Below, piece after piece: positions 1 to 8,965 of a stretch of DNA of 64,000 nt (position 1 is its first letter; each line of letters begins with the position of its first letter). The stretch lies in contig UQKD01000003.1 in the NCBI GenBank assembly GCA_900541585.1, positions 62,001 through 126,000 of the forward strand, in the 5' to 3' direction. The notes below the pieces were generated by a model. It had not been told where the DNA came from. It saw only the letters and a program-made list of their open reading frames with translations, and made no database searches. The DNA is from an uncultured Alistipes sp. (lineage in GTDB: Bacteria > Bacteroidota > Bacteroidia > Bacteroidales > Rikenellaceae). A program made the translations under genes and the position numbers.

Positions 1-1
1 C

Positions 2-688
2 ACGGGTTCTTTGAAGGGAAATCCGATCATTCTGGTCGACGGGGTGCAGGTCTTTTCCGGACTTGAATCGATCGATCCGGAGCAGATACAGTCCGTTTCG
101 GTGATCAAGGATTCCATGACGCCCGAAATGTATAAGGCACAGGGTTTCGATGCCGTGATCATGATTACGACCAAGCGTGCCGCCGCTGCGCAAAAGGCTG
201 CCGCGAAGTCGGCCCGGGAGGGTATCGAAGCCGGGAGAGCCGGGATCGAAGCGGCCCGCGAAGGCATGGAATACGCCCGCAAGTATATGGATTCGGACGC
301 CTGGAAGCAGGCGCAGAAAGCGCTCGACAAGGCCCAGAAAGAGCTTGAAGCGGCCCGCAAGGAGACTTCGGCACAGCTTTCCGAAGCGCAGAAAGCGGTG
401 GGAACGTCGCTTAAACTTTCGGCGGATGCCGGGCATGCCGACCGGGTGACGATTCACGGAACGCCGGAGAGTTCGGTGTCGGTTTATAAGGGACAGGTTA
501 CGCTGAAAGGCGGATTTCCCGACGGCATGCTGATCCGTATCAACGGCAGGGAGGCGTCGAAAAAGGATGTCGAACGGCTGAAACCCGGGAGGATCAAGCG
601 CATGGAGGTCTACAAGGGCGACGAGGCCGTGAAGCGTTACGGCGAGAAGGGGCGCAACGGCGTGGTCGAAATCCGCGCCCGCAGGTAA
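2..688 (+). CDS. C-terminal part of plug-domain protein (possibly BlaR1/M56-type sensor)
   Basis: The reading frame is open at the left edge, so only the C-terminal ~228 residues are visible. It begins inside a TonB-plug-like segment (PIILVDGVQV, then DPEQIQSVSVIKDS). A long Ala/Glu/Lys-rich stretch with coiled-coil character follows (about residues 60-130), and then a second plug-like unit ends the protein (LIRINGREAS, MEVYKGDEAVKRYGEKG, NGVVEIRARR). In Bacteroidetes such plug repeats commonly sit at the C-terminus of M56 (BlaR1-like) membrane metallopeptidases or of small TonB-plug proteins. The peptidase part, if present, lies outside the window, so the family assignment is inference. A strong hairpin terminator follows the stop codon. 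Confidence 0.6.
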   Translation, partial: TGSLKGNPIILVDGVQVFSGLESIDPEQIQSVSVIKDSMTPEMYKAQGFDAVIMITTKRAAAAQKAAAKSAREGIEAGRAGIEAAREGMEYARKYMDSDAWKQAQKALDKAQKELEAARKETSAQLSEAQKAVGTSLKLSADAGHADRVTIHGTPESSVSVYKGQVTLKGGFPDGMLIRINGREASKKDVERLKPGRIKRMEVYKGDEAVKRYGEKGRNGVVEIRARR

Positions 689-728
689 AGGCTTAAAGGA
701 AAAACCATAAGCAGATAAAAAGTTCACG

Positions 729-763
729 AAAGCGGGGAATTCGAAAGAATCCCCCGCTTTTTT
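729..763. terminator. Bidirectional intrinsic terminator
   Basis: The arms at 729-742 and 747-760 pair over 14 positions with one mismatch around a GAAA loop. T/A runs flank both sides. It lies between convergent genes ending at 688 and 772. Confidence 0.85.
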
Positions 764-771
764 GTGCGTGC

Positions 772-2607
772 CTATTTGAATTCGACGATTTCGGGTCGTG
801 TCGGGCGGTAGCGGTACTGCTCCATGCGCGTCGAGTTCGAAAGGCGGAAATACTCGCTCTCGACCAGTCCGCGCTTGCCGAAGGCCACGCCCAGCCGGAT
901 CTGGATCGTGTTGAACACCAGCCGTTCGTTTCGCAGCCGCACGCCCACTCCGAACGAGGTGAAGAAGTCGTTCTTGAAGATATTGGGCGAATAGCCGATC
1001 AGTCCGAAGTCGGCGAACCCGAAAACGGCGATGCGGAATCCCAGCGGCTGGTAGGGGGTGAACACCACCGTTTCGGTGTTGAGGATCATGCGGTTGGTTC
1101 CGATGATGTACTCCTTGAGGGCTTGCAGGCCGTCGGTGCGTGTGAAGCGGATGCTCTCGTCGCTGCCCGTCGCGCGGTTCCAGCCCTGCGTGTAGTTGAA
1201 GGCGAGGAACTGGCGGATGCGGCTGCGCTTGAACAGGAAAAGGTTGGAGAACCACCGCAGGTCGACGTCGACGGCGCTGCGTTGCCACATGCCGTTTTCG
1301 AGGTCTATGTAGCTTCCGAGCGTGAAGCCGCCCATGATGTAGCCCAGTCCGCGGAAACCACCCGTTTCGTAACTCGTGCCGAGGTAGAGGGCGTCGTTGA
1401 ATTCGCCCCACGAATAGCCCGTCGTCACTTCGGCCTTGTAACCCGTCGCGAGGTACTCGCGCGTACCGAATCCGTAGATCATGTTGGCCGTGTAGAATTT
1501 CTCGCGGTAGAGCCCTCCGCTGACCAGCAGGGCGTCCTGGTCGTGCAGCGCGGGGTTGTAGTCCGGGGCCACGAGGGGTCTGCGGCTCACGCGCCGGTAG
1601 TTGTAGCGTCCCGAGAGGTAAGCGCTCGATCTGATCCCGCGCAGGTAGTGCGAGTAACCGCCCCAGACGTCGAGGTTGCGCTCCTTCACCAGCAGCGACG
1701 TGTCCTGTTCGATCATGTAGCGCTTGGCTTTGACGTCGCTGTACGTGAGTCCTATCTCGTAGTCCGTCGGTTTGAGGAAGTCCTTGCGCATGCCGAGGTT
1801 GAGCGTCGAGTTGTAGAAGTCGCGTCCGGCGCCGAATTCGGCGGTGTAGAAGGTTCCGAGCAGGTTGGGGATTTCGTATTCGACCATGTTGCCGCCGTAG
1901 GAGAAGTCCTTGCGGCTGAAATTGGTCATGAATTTGAGTTTGTTGCCCGACCCGAAGATGTTGGCGTCGGAAAGCCCCACCATCGTCCGGCCCTCGGAAT
2001 GCCATCCTCCGTCGACGGAGATGGTCCAGCTGTCGCGTGTGGTGATCAGGAGGTTCACGCGTGTCGAGTCCGCCGGGTTGGGGAGCACCGTGACGTCGAT
2101 GTCCGAGATGTAGTCGCGCGAGCGGATCAGCTGTTTGTTGCGCACGATGAGCTGCGGGTCGAGTTTGTCTCCGGGGCGGAACAGCAGGTCGCGCCGGACG
2201 ACGCGGTCGCGGGTGAGCATGTGGGTCTTGTTGGCCGTACGTTCGAGCCAGTTGCCGCCGGGATCGAAAACCTGTTGGCGTTCGATGGTGATGTCGCCGA
2301 TTGTTTTTCCGGCGTAGGGTTCCAGCAGGCGGCTTTCATCGGTCACGCGGCCGCTCATCGTGGTGTCGAGTACGGGTTTTACGAAGAGCATCCGGTAAAG
2401 CATGCGCGGCACGGCGCGCCGGCTGGTTTTCGACTGGATGCTGTCGTAGAGACGCTGGTTGCGCGCCGATGCGTCGGGATTCGCCACGCGGGCGCTGTCG
2501 GGCGTGAACCGGTCGGGGGTGTGCATGGCAGGCCCCGCGGCACGGACCGAAAAGACCGTTGCCGCTCCGATCAGGATCAGGGAAAATATGCAGAACCGGG
2601 CGAACAT
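772..2607 (-). CDS. POTRA/beta-barrel outer membrane protein (BamA/TamA-like superfamily)
   Basis: The ATG at 2607 gives a ~611-residue protein that begins with a classical signal peptide (MFARFCIFSLILIGAATVFS). A farther upstream TTG would put a charged peptide in front of it and would lie upstream of a -7 promoter box, so I prefer 2607. After a proline/serine-rich linker comes a POTRA-like unit (ERQQVFDPGG to VNLLITTRDSW, about residues 110-200). A long series of alternating aromatic/polar strands typical of an outer membrane beta-barrel fills the rest up to the C-terminus. The surface-antigen/BamA-like family is likely, but it is shorter than BamA, with one or two POTRA units instead of five. 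It is not essential BamA itself, and its substrate is unknown. Confidence 0.7.
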   Translation of the reverse strand: MFARFCIFSLILIGAATVFSVRAAGPAMHTPDRFTPDSARVANPDASARNQRLYDSIQSKTSRRAVPRMLYRMLFVKPVLDTTMSGRVTDESRLLEPYAGKTIGDITIERQQVFDPGGNWLERTANKTHMLTRDRVVRRDLLFRPGDKLDPQLIVRNKQLIRSRDYISDIDVTVLPNPADSTRVNLLITTRDSWTISVDGGWHSEGRTMVGLSDANIFGSGNKLKFMTNFSRKDFSYGGNMVEYEIPNLLGTFYTAEFGAGRDFYNSTLNLGMRKDFLKPTDYEIGLTYSDVKAKRYMIEQDTSLLVKERNLDVWGGYSHYLRGIRSSAYLSGRYNYRRVSRRPLVAPDYNPALHDQDALLVSGGLYREKFYTANMIYGFGTREYLATGYKAEVTTGYSWGEFNDALYLGTSYETGGFRGLGYIMGGFTLGSYIDLENGMWQRSAVDVDLRWFSNLFLFKRSRIRQFLAFNYTQGWNRATGSDESIRFTRTDGLQALKEYIIGTNRMILNTETVVFTPYQPLGFRIAVFGFADFGLIGYSPNIFKNDFFTSFGVGVRLRNERLVFNTIQIRLGVAFGKRGLVESEYFRLSNSTRMEQYRYRPTRPEIVEFK

Positions 2608-2612
2608 TGTGT

Positions 2613-2620
2613 CAAAGATA
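2613..2620 (-). promoter_or_regulatory. Putative -7 box upstream of outer membrane protein gene
   Basis: TATCTTTG on the minus strand matches the Bacteroidetes TANNTTTG box. It ends only five bases before the ATG at 2607, which would give an almost leaderless transcript. No good TTTG -33 box is seen at the usual spacing. Confidence 0.4.
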
Positions 2621-2779
2621 ACGGATTTTTTCGGCAAAAAGTGCGGCCCAGGGGCTTAAATTGAGGATTCGACGCCCATGAATCCCGATTATTCCGTCTC
2701 GGCGGCGGGTGCGGCTCTCCGACATGGCTTATAATCGCTGTTTTCCGCCCGCTTCTCTTCTTCTCTTTTCTGCCATTTT

Positions 2780-2791
2780 CCCCCCCCCCCC
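2780..2791. repeat. C12 homopolymer tract (intergenic)
   Basis: There are twelve consecutive C on the plus strand in the ~250 bp between the outer membrane protein gene and the DksA-like gene. Nothing else recognisable lies in this gap except the terminator at 2807-2836. Confidence 0.9.
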
Positions 2792-2806
2792 TCCTGCGGA
2801 GAAGAC

Positions 2807-2836
2807 AAAAAAGACGGCCCGAAGGTCGTCTTTTTT
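2807..2836. terminator. Intrinsic terminator after dksA-like gene
   Basis: The arms at 2807-2819 and 2824-2836 form a 13-bp stem with one wobble, closed by a CGAA loop, with A6/T6 ends. It sits 30 bp past the stop of the minus-strand DksA-like gene. Confidence 0.8.
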
Positions 2837-2866
2837 CATATGCCGTTCGGCGCGGAACGCCCCGCC

Positions 2867-3247
2867 TTACCTGCGGCCCTCTTTGGCCTCGATGCATTCC
2901 GTTGCGTGGGGCACTTTCATCAGCCGCTCCTTGGGGATGAGCTTTCCGGTCGTTTTGCAGATGCCGTAGGTCTTGTTCTCGATGCGTACGAGCGCCATTT
3001 CGAGGTTGCGGATAAATTTCATCTGATGGGCAGCCAAACGACCGCTTTCCTCTTTGGAAAGGGTTGCGGCGCCCTCCTCCAGCACCTTGAACGTCGGCGA
3101 TGTGTCTTCCGTATCGTTGTCGGCGGTATGGGTGATCGTGGCGCGCAGCAGCTCGTAGTCCGCACGCGCGTTCTCAAGCTTTTTCAGGATAAGCTGCCGG
3201 AACTCTTCGAGTTCGGCGTCGCTGTATCTGGTTCTTTCGTCTGCCAT
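2867..3247 (-). CDS. TraR/DksA family zinc-finger-like regulator
   Basis: This 126-residue protein starts at MADERTRYSD. A long helical coiled-coil N-terminal half (ELEEFRQLILKKLENARADY) leads into a C-terminal DksA-type finger region (YGICKTTGKLIPKERLMKVP, then HATECIEAKEG). The ordering matches the TraR/DksA family, which binds RNA polymerase through the secondary channel. Only the first and last Cys of the canonical four-Cys finger remain; the inner positions are Gly and Pro/His, as often seen in Bacteroidetes homologues. The ATG at 3247 is preceded by an unusually good Shine-Dalgarno-like run (GAGAGGAG) for this phylum, which supports this start over an upstream one in the same frame. It is transcribed after ileS but separated by ~80 bp. 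Confidence 0.8.
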   Translation of the reverse strand: MADERTRYSDAELEEFRQLILKKLENARADYELLRATITHTADNDTEDTSPTFKVLEEGAATLSKEESGRLAAHQMKFIRNLEMALVRIENKTYGICKTTGKLIPKERLMKVPHATECIEAKEGRR

Positions 3248-3330
3248 AATAGTCTCCTCTCTTTTAAGGTTTAGTGTAAAATTAAGCAATATTTCCGATA
3301 TTACCAAATTTTACCAAAATATATAAGGGG

Positions 3331-6300
3331 CTATATCCGCGTCACGGCGATGCGCAGCGGCTCGTCGTCCACGTCGGTTTCGACGACCGTTTCGCCTGCC
3401 GGTTCCGCTGCCGTGCGAACCTCCACGGCGAGGGTCTGCGAAGCGATGTAACCGGCGAATCGGGCGATTCCGTCGGCCACCAGGGGCTTCTGCTCGATCT
3501 CTACGCGGATCTTGTCCGTGACTTCGAATCCGGAGTCCTTGCGGATATTCTGGATGCGGTTTATCAACTCGCGTGCCACACCTTCGGCTTTCAACTCCTC
3601 GGTGACGGTAATGTCGAGCGCCACGGTGAGTTTCCCTTCCGAGGCGACGAGCCATCCGGGCATGTCCTCCGAGGTGATCTCGAAGTCGGCGGGCGTCACG
3701 GTGATCCGCTCCGCCCCGAGGTCGAGCACCGTTTCCGGCGCGGCTTCCACTTCGGCGATGCGTTCCTGCGAGAACTCCGCCGTGAGGGCGGCGATCTGCT
3801 TCATCCACTTGCCGTAGCGCGGCCCGAGCGTCTTGAAGTTGGGCTTGATGCGCTTGGTGATCAGCCCCGTGGTCTTCTCGATCAGTTCGATGTCCTTGAC
3901 GTTGACCTCTCCCATGATGAGGTTCTTCACGGCCGAGATACGCTCCGCCGTCGCGGGGTCGAGCACCGGGATCAGGATTTTGGTCAGCGGCTGGCGCACC
4001 TTGATCGACACCTTGCGGCGCAGGGCCAGCACCATCGACGAGACCTTCTGGGCCAGCGACATCATCTCTTCGAGGCGGGCGTCGATCAGCCGTTCGTCGG
4101 CTTTCGGGAAGGCCGCGAGATGCACCGACTCGTCCGTGTGGCGGCCGCTCACGGCGTTGAGGTCCGTGAAGATGCGGTCGGAGATGAACGGTGCGAACGG
4201 CGCTGCGAGCATCGTGACGGTCTCAAGACAGGTGTACAACGTCTGGTAGGCCGCCAGTTTGTCCTCCGACATGCCGCCTCCCCAGAACCGTTTGCGGTTG
4301 AGCCGCACGTACCAGTTCGAGAGGTTTTCGCCCACGAACTCCTGGATGGCGCGGGCGGCCGGGGTCGGGTCGTAGTTTTCGAGGGATTCGGTAACGTTCT
4401 TAACCAGCGTATTTAAAAGCGAGATGATCCAGCGGTCGATTTCGGGACGCTGCTCCATCGGAATCTCCCCTTCGCGGCCCGTGAAGCCGTCCACGTTGGC
4501 GTAGAGGGCGAAGAACGAGTAGGTGTTGTAGAGCGTTCCGAAGAACTTGCGGCGCACTTCGTCGACGCCGTCCCTGTCGAACTTGAGGTTGTCCCACGGC
4601 TGCGAGTTGGAGATCATGTACCAGCGCGTCGCGTCGGCTCCGTAGGTGTCGAGCACTTCGAACGGATCGACAGCGTTGCCCAGGCGTTTCGACATCTTGT
4701 TGCCGTTCTTGTCGAGCACCAGACCGTTCGAAATGATGTTTCGGAAGGCCACCGAGTCGAACAGCATCGAAGCGATGGCGTGCAGCGTGAAGAACCAGCC
4801 GCGCGTCTGGTCGACGCCCTCGGCGATGAAATCCGCGGGGTAGACCTCGCTGAAGCCCTCCTTGTTCTCGAACGGGTAGTGCACCTGCGCATAGGGCATG
4901 GCGCCCGAATCGAACCATACGTCGATCAGGTCCGATTCGCGCTTCATCGGCTCGCCCTTCGACGAGACGAGCACGATCGAATCGACATAGGGGCGGTGCA
5001 GGTCGATGTTCGCCGTCGAATAGTTCTCCTTCGACATGTCGCCGACCCTGAAATTCCTGTACGGGTTTTCCTGCATGACGCCCGCCGCTATCGAACGCTC
5101 TATTTCGCCCATCAGCTCTTCGACCGATCCGATGCACTTCACCTCGGAGTAGTCCTCCGTGGCCCATACGGGCAGCGGGGTTCCCCAGAAGCGCGAACGC
5201 GAGAGGTTCCAGTCCACCAGTCCCTCCAGCCACTTGCCGAAGCGGCCCGTGCCGGTCGATTCGGGCTTCCAGCGGATCGTCTTGTTCAGTTCGATCATCT
5301 TGTCGCGCAGCGCCGTGGTGCGCACGAACCACGAGTCGAGCGGGTAGTAGAGCACCGGTTTGTCCGTGCGCCAGCAGTGGGGGTAGGAGTGGGTGTGCTT
5401 TTCGATCTTGAAGGCCTTGTTCTCGGCTTTCAGCATCACTGCGATGTCGATGTCCAGCGTCGGGTCGGTGTCGCACAGCCGCTCGTCGTAGGCGTTCTTC
5501 ACATAGCGGCCCGCATATTCCCCGTATTTCGCGGCGTCGACGTGCGTCTTCACGAACTCCGGGTCGAGGTCTTCGATCAAAAAGAATCTGCCCTGCCTGT
5601 CGACCATCGGCTGGTTCTTGCCCGCGCGGTCGACCATGAAGAGCGGCGGGATGCCGGCGACTTTCGCCACACGGTCGTCGTCGGCGCCGAACGTCGGGGC
5701 GATGTGCACGATGCCCGTACCGTCCGAAGTGGTCACATAGTCGCCGACGATCACGCGGAACGCGTCGCCCTCCGGCTTCACCCACGGAATCAGCTGCTCG
5801 TAGCGGATGCCCTCCAGTTCGGGGCCCATCCATGTCTTTTCCGCGATCTCGTACGTGCCTTCCATCTTCTTGGTGAAATAGGAACCCAGCAGGTCCTTGG
5901 CCAGGATGACCGTCTGCAGCTGGTCGGTGTAGGGGTTGCGGCACTTGACCTTCACGTATTCGATCGCCGGGCCTACGGCCAGCGCGGTGTTCGAAGGCAG
6001 CGTCCACGGCGTGGTGGTCCAGGCCAGGAAGTAAAGGTCGCCCTCGACGCCATCGAAGAGTTTCTCGCTCTTCGCGTCGCGGATCACGCGGAACTGCGAC
6101 GTGCAGGTCGTGTCCTTCACGTCGCGGTAACAGCCCGGCTGGTTCAGTTCGTGGGTCGAGAGTCCCGTTCCGGCGGCGGGCGAGTAGGGCTGGATGGTGT
6201 AGCCCTTGTAGAGCAGGCCTTTGTCGAAGAGCTGCTTGAGGAGCCACCACAGCGTCTCGATGTACTTGTTGTCGTAGGTGATGTACGGATCGTCCATGTT

Positions 6301-6726
6301 GACCCAGTAGCCCATCTTGCGCGTGAGGTTCTCCCACTTGCCCGTGAACTCCATCACCGCCTCGCGGCACGTGCGGTTGTACTCCTCGATGGAGATCTTC
6401 TTGCCGATGTCCTCCTTGGTGATGCCGAGTTTCTTCTCGACGCCCAGTTCCACGGGCAGTCCGTGGGTGTCCCATCCGGCCTTGCGGTGCACGAGGTATC
6501 CCTGCTGCGTCTTGTAGCGGCAGATGATGTCCTTGATCGTGCGGGCCATGACGTGGTGGATGCCGGGCATGCCGTTTGCCGAGGGGGGACCCTCGTAGAA
6601 TACGAACGTGGGATGGCCCTCACGGGTCGTGATGCTTTTGTGGAACGTGTCGCGTGCGTCCCATTCGCCGAGCACGTCGGCGGCTACGCCTGCCAGGTCG
6701 AGGCCTTTATACTCCTTGAACTTCAT
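3331..6726 (-). CDS. ileS: Isoleucine--tRNA ligase
   Basis: This class I aminoacyl-tRNA synthetase attaches isoleucine to tRNA-Ile in the cytoplasm. The 1131-residue product has the PPSANG segment and HIGH-type motif (HHVMA at about 57-61) of the Rossmann domain, then a long CP1 editing region. The KMSKR loop lies at about 677-681, followed by an anticodon-binding helical domain and a C-terminal extension. The length fits the long (eukaryote-like, mupirocin-insensitive type) IleRS found in many Bacteroidetes rather than the ~940-residue E. coli type; that subgroup call is inference. MKFKEYKG at 6726 is chosen as the start because it matches the family N-terminus, although the frame extends 14 codons upstream. 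A -7 box lies 40 bp upstream. Confidence 0.95.
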   Translation of the reverse strand: MKFKEYKGLDLAGVAADVLGEWDARDTFHKSITTREGHPTFVFYEGPPSANGMPGIHHVMARTIKDIICRYKTQQGYLVHRKAGWDTHGLPVELGVEKKLGITKEDIGKKISIEEYNRTCREAVMEFTGKWENLTRKMGYWVNMDDPYITYDNKYIETLWWLLKQLFDKGLLYKGYTIQPYSPAAGTGLSTHELNQPGCYRDVKDTTCTSQFRVIRDAKSEKLFDGVEGDLYFLAWTTTPWTLPSNTALAVGPAIEYVKVKCRNPYTDQLQTVILAKDLLGSYFTKKMEGTYEIAEKTWMGPELEGIRYEQLIPWVKPEGDAFRVIVGDYVTTSDGTGIVHIAPTFGADDDRVAKVAGIPPLFMVDRAGKNQPMVDRQGRFFLIEDLDPEFVKTHVDAAKYGEYAGRYVKNAYDERLCDTDPTLDIDIAVMLKAENKAFKIEKHTHSYPHCWRTDKPVLYYPLDSWFVRTTALRDKMIELNKTIRWKPESTGTGRFGKWLEGLVDWNLSRSRFWGTPLPVWATEDYSEVKCIGSVEELMGEIERSIAAGVMQENPYRNFRVGDMSKENYSTANIDLHRPYVDSIVLVSSKGEPMKRESDLIDVWFDSGAMPYAQVHYPFENKEGFSEVYPADFIAEGVDQTRGWFFTLHAIASMLFDSVAFRNIISNGLVLDKNGNKMSKRLGNAVDPFEVLDTYGADATRWYMISNSQPWDNLKFDRDGVDEVRRKFFGTLYNTYSFFALYANVDGFTGREGEIPMEQRPEIDRWIISLLNTLVKNVTESLENYDPTPAARAIQEFVGENLSNWYVRLNRKRFWGGGMSEDKLAAYQTLYTCLETVTMLAAPFAPFISDRIFTDLNAVSGRHTDESVHLAAFPKADERLIDARLEEMMSLAQKVSSMVLALRRKVSIKVRQPLTKILIPVLDPATAERISAVKNLIMGEVNVKDIELIEKTTGLITKRIKPNFKTLGPRYGKWMKQIAALTAEFSQERIAEVEAAPETVLDLGAERITVTPADFEITSEDMPGWLVASEGKLTVALDITVTEELKAEGVARELINRIQNIRKDSGFEVTDKIRVEIEQKPLVADGIARFAGYIASQTLAVEVRTAAEPAGETVVETDVDDEPLRIAVTRI

Positions 6727-6765
6727 ATCGGTAAGAAATTTCTTCGCTAATTTTCTGACAATTGG

Positions 6766-6773
6766 CAAAGATA
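6766..6773 (-). promoter_or_regulatory. -7 box of ileS promoter
   Basis: TATCTTTG on the minus strand lies ~40 bp before the ileS ATG. Upstream DNA is T-rich without a clear TTTG -33 box. The rest of the gap up to 7000 is G+C-rich with no gene I can support. Confidence 0.5.
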
Positions 6774-7000
6774 TAAAAAAAGATTTGAAAAACGGACTTG
6801 AAGCGTTCGATTTATGGATGTCCGTTTCGGGAAGCGGTGGTTTGCGGGCGGGTGTTCGCCGATCCCTTTCCTGCGTCCGGCTCTTCTCGCCGCCCGGCTC
6901 CTCCCCGCGTCGGAACCGTTCCTGTCCGGCTTCGGGGCGGCAAGCGGTCCTGCCGTTTCCCGTCCGGTTCTGCGCCCGGGGCGGGCGCGGTTTTCCGGGG

Positions 7001-8872
7001 TTACTCCCCCGAGGGGATGTCGATCCGGAAGCAGGAGCCTTCGCCTGTCACGGAATCGACGCCGACCGAGCCGCCCAGCTGTTCGGCGATCGACTTGCAG
7101 ATCGAAAGCCCGAGTCCGGTCCCCTGGGTGAAGGTGTCGAGTTTGACGAAACGTTCGAAGATGCGTTCCCGGTCTTCGGGCGCGATGCCGATGCCCGTGT
7201 CGCGGACGTAGAAGCGAATGTGGCCGGGAATCCGTCGGAATCCGATCGTCACCGATCCTTTTCCGGTAAATTTCAGCGCGTTGCGCGTAAAGTTGTTCAA
7301 CACCTGGGCAAGCCCCTGCCGGTACTCCGTGATGAAGAGTTCCGGCAGCCCTTCCTCGACGCGCAGTTCCACGCCCGGCCGGCGCTGGAGGCGGAGCGAG
7401 TCGGCGATTTCCCGGCATAGATCCCGGGCGTCGAACTGCGTGCGCTCGATGTCCATGTGTCCCGACTCGATGCGCGCCAGGTCCAGCACGTCGGAGATGA
7501 TTTGCAGCAGCAGGGTGTTGTTGCGCAGGATGATGTCGGTGTACTCCCGGCGGGTTTCGTCCCTGTTTTCGTTTGCCAGCAACTCCGAGAAGCCGACGAT
7601 GGCGTTCAGCGGGGTGCGGATTTCGTGACTCATGTTGGCCAGGAACGCTGACTTGAGTTTGTTGGACTCTTCGGCGCGCTCCTTCGCTTCGCGCAGCTCC
7701 TCCTCGGTGCGTTTGAGTTTGGTGATGTCGTAATTGACGCACGCCAGGTCGATCACGCCCTCCTCCGGACGGTAGTCGCGGCAGATGACGTGCGTCATGA
7801 GCCAGCGCATCGGTTCGTCCGGGCGGATGACGCGCACTTCGTCGGCGCAGGAGGTTATTTCTCCGCGTTCGAGGCGTGCGAGCAGTTGTTTCATCCTGTC
7901 CCGGTCGTCGGGATGTACGTATTGCCAGGTCCCGATGATCTGCGAGACGGGCGTATCTTCCCTCTCTCCGTAGTTCTGTACCCAGGGACCTTTGGTGTAA
8001 CCCTCTCCCGTAAGGAGGTTGTAGTTGACGCAGCCCACGTGTGCGAAGTCCGAAACCAGGCTGAAGAGGTTCTCGAAATCGTCCAGCTGTTCGCGGCTGC
8101 GTGTGGCGTCGGTGATGTCCTCGAGCAGGATGACCAGTTCGTCGTCGTCGCCCGGCGTGTTATAGATCAGGCAGCGGTAGGAGCGTTTGCCGTCCGGGCT
8201 TTTCCCGGTCTGCTCCCAGAAGGAACGGGAGGGGATGTGCTCGAATGTAGGGATGTGTTTCAGGGGGTCTATTCCCACTTCGCGGGCCGTTTTCCCGGCA
8301 TGGTCCTGCGTGCGGATGCCCAATATGCTGCCGGCCTGCTGGTTGATGTACGAAAGCAGGTAATCGACCGCTTCGCCCGATTTGTCGCGCAGGATGTTGA
8401 CACGCAGGTAGCCGATCGGCAGGTGTTCGATCAGTTGTGCGAGGTGGCTGTAATTGCGTTGCGTCGCCTTGTAACTTTGATTGATGGAGGCCAGGTCGGC
8501 ATTTTCGGGAGTGCCTTCCGTGATGCGGCGTACGGTCCCGAAAACCGTTCGGACGCCCGTCCGCGGATCGTTGCCGGCCTCCACGGCTCTGACTTGCAGA
8601 CATCTGCCGCCGTTGGCCGTGACGAACGTTTCGTCGAGCGTGTCGGAGACCTTGAGCGCGGCGCAGCGGGTGTAAATGCGTGCCCGGTGCTCCTCGCCGG
8701 GCAGCAGGTAGACTTCCTCGAACGAAATGCGGGTGCGGTCTGCGCCGAAAAGTTCCGCCGCCAACTGCGAACAGGTCATCTTGCGCTGTCCGAAGTCGAG
8801 CCGCCACCATCCGATACCGGAGGCGTCGAGTGATTTTTGCAGCAGGTCGGGGGCGGCTTGTTCGGAGTGCAT
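7001..8872 (-). CDS. PAS-domain sensor histidine kinase
   Basis: The 623-residue protein has no membrane segment or signal peptide and is probably a cytoplasmic sensor. The N-terminal ~380 residues form about three PAS-like units (around 10-120, 130-255 and 265-385). A HisKA domain follows with the phospho-acceptor motif FLANMSHEIRTPLNAIVGFS. The HATPase_c domain carries the N box (NNFTRNALKFTGKG), G1 (DTGIGIAPED), F box (RIFERFVKLD) and G2 (GTGLGLSICK). No receiver domain or response-regulator gene is adjacent, so the output partner is unknown. A promoter with a -7 TATTTTTG box lies just upstream. The ligand sensed cannot be told from sequence. Confidence 0.9.
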   Translation of the reverse strand: MHSEQAAPDLLQKSLDASGIGWWRLDFGQRKMTCSQLAAELFGADRTRISFEEVYLLPGEEHRARIYTRCAALKVSDTLDETFVTANGGRCLQVRAVEAGNDPRTGVRTVFGTVRRITEGTPENADLASINQSYKATQRNYSHLAQLIEHLPIGYLRVNILRDKSGEAVDYLLSYINQQAGSILGIRTQDHAGKTAREVGIDPLKHIPTFEHIPSRSFWEQTGKSPDGKRSYRCLIYNTPGDDDELVILLEDITDATRSREQLDDFENLFSLVSDFAHVGCVNYNLLTGEGYTKGPWVQNYGEREDTPVSQIIGTWQYVHPDDRDRMKQLLARLERGEITSCADEVRVIRPDEPMRWLMTHVICRDYRPEEGVIDLACVNYDITKLKRTEEELREAKERAEESNKLKSAFLANMSHEIRTPLNAIVGFSELLANENRDETRREYTDIILRNNTLLLQIISDVLDLARIESGHMDIERTQFDARDLCREIADSLRLQRRPGVELRVEEGLPELFITEYRQGLAQVLNNFTRNALKFTGKGSVTIGFRRIPGHIRFYVRDTGIGIAPEDRERIFERFVKLDTFTQGTGLGLSICKSIAEQLGGSVGVDSVTGEGSCFRIDIPSGE

Positions 8873-8901
8873 GGCGGAAATACCCTTATTCGATGATTCT
8901 G

Positions 8902-8931
8902 CAAAAATAGAAAATTTCGGAAGAAAACGAA
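8902..8931 (-). promoter_or_regulatory. Promoter of histidine kinase gene
   Basis: On the minus strand TTCG, 18 bases and TATTTTTG resemble the Bacteroidetes -33/-7 arrangement, ending ~30 bp before the ATG at 8872. Confidence 0.5.
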
Positions 8932-8965
8932 CTGTTGTCCGGATGATTTTTTGCGTATCGGCGGA

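Noticed and set aside
1123..2664. Long open frame antisense to the outer membrane protein gene
   Set aside because: It mirrors the real gene's frame in G+C-rich DNA, has no recognisable motif and is rich in Val/Ala/Glu/Arg, as expected of a shadow.
6774..7000. Possible small gene or RNA between ileS and the histidine kinase
   Set aside because: Short open frames here are shadow-like. Only a GC hairpin (6972-6988) without a proper T-run was seen.
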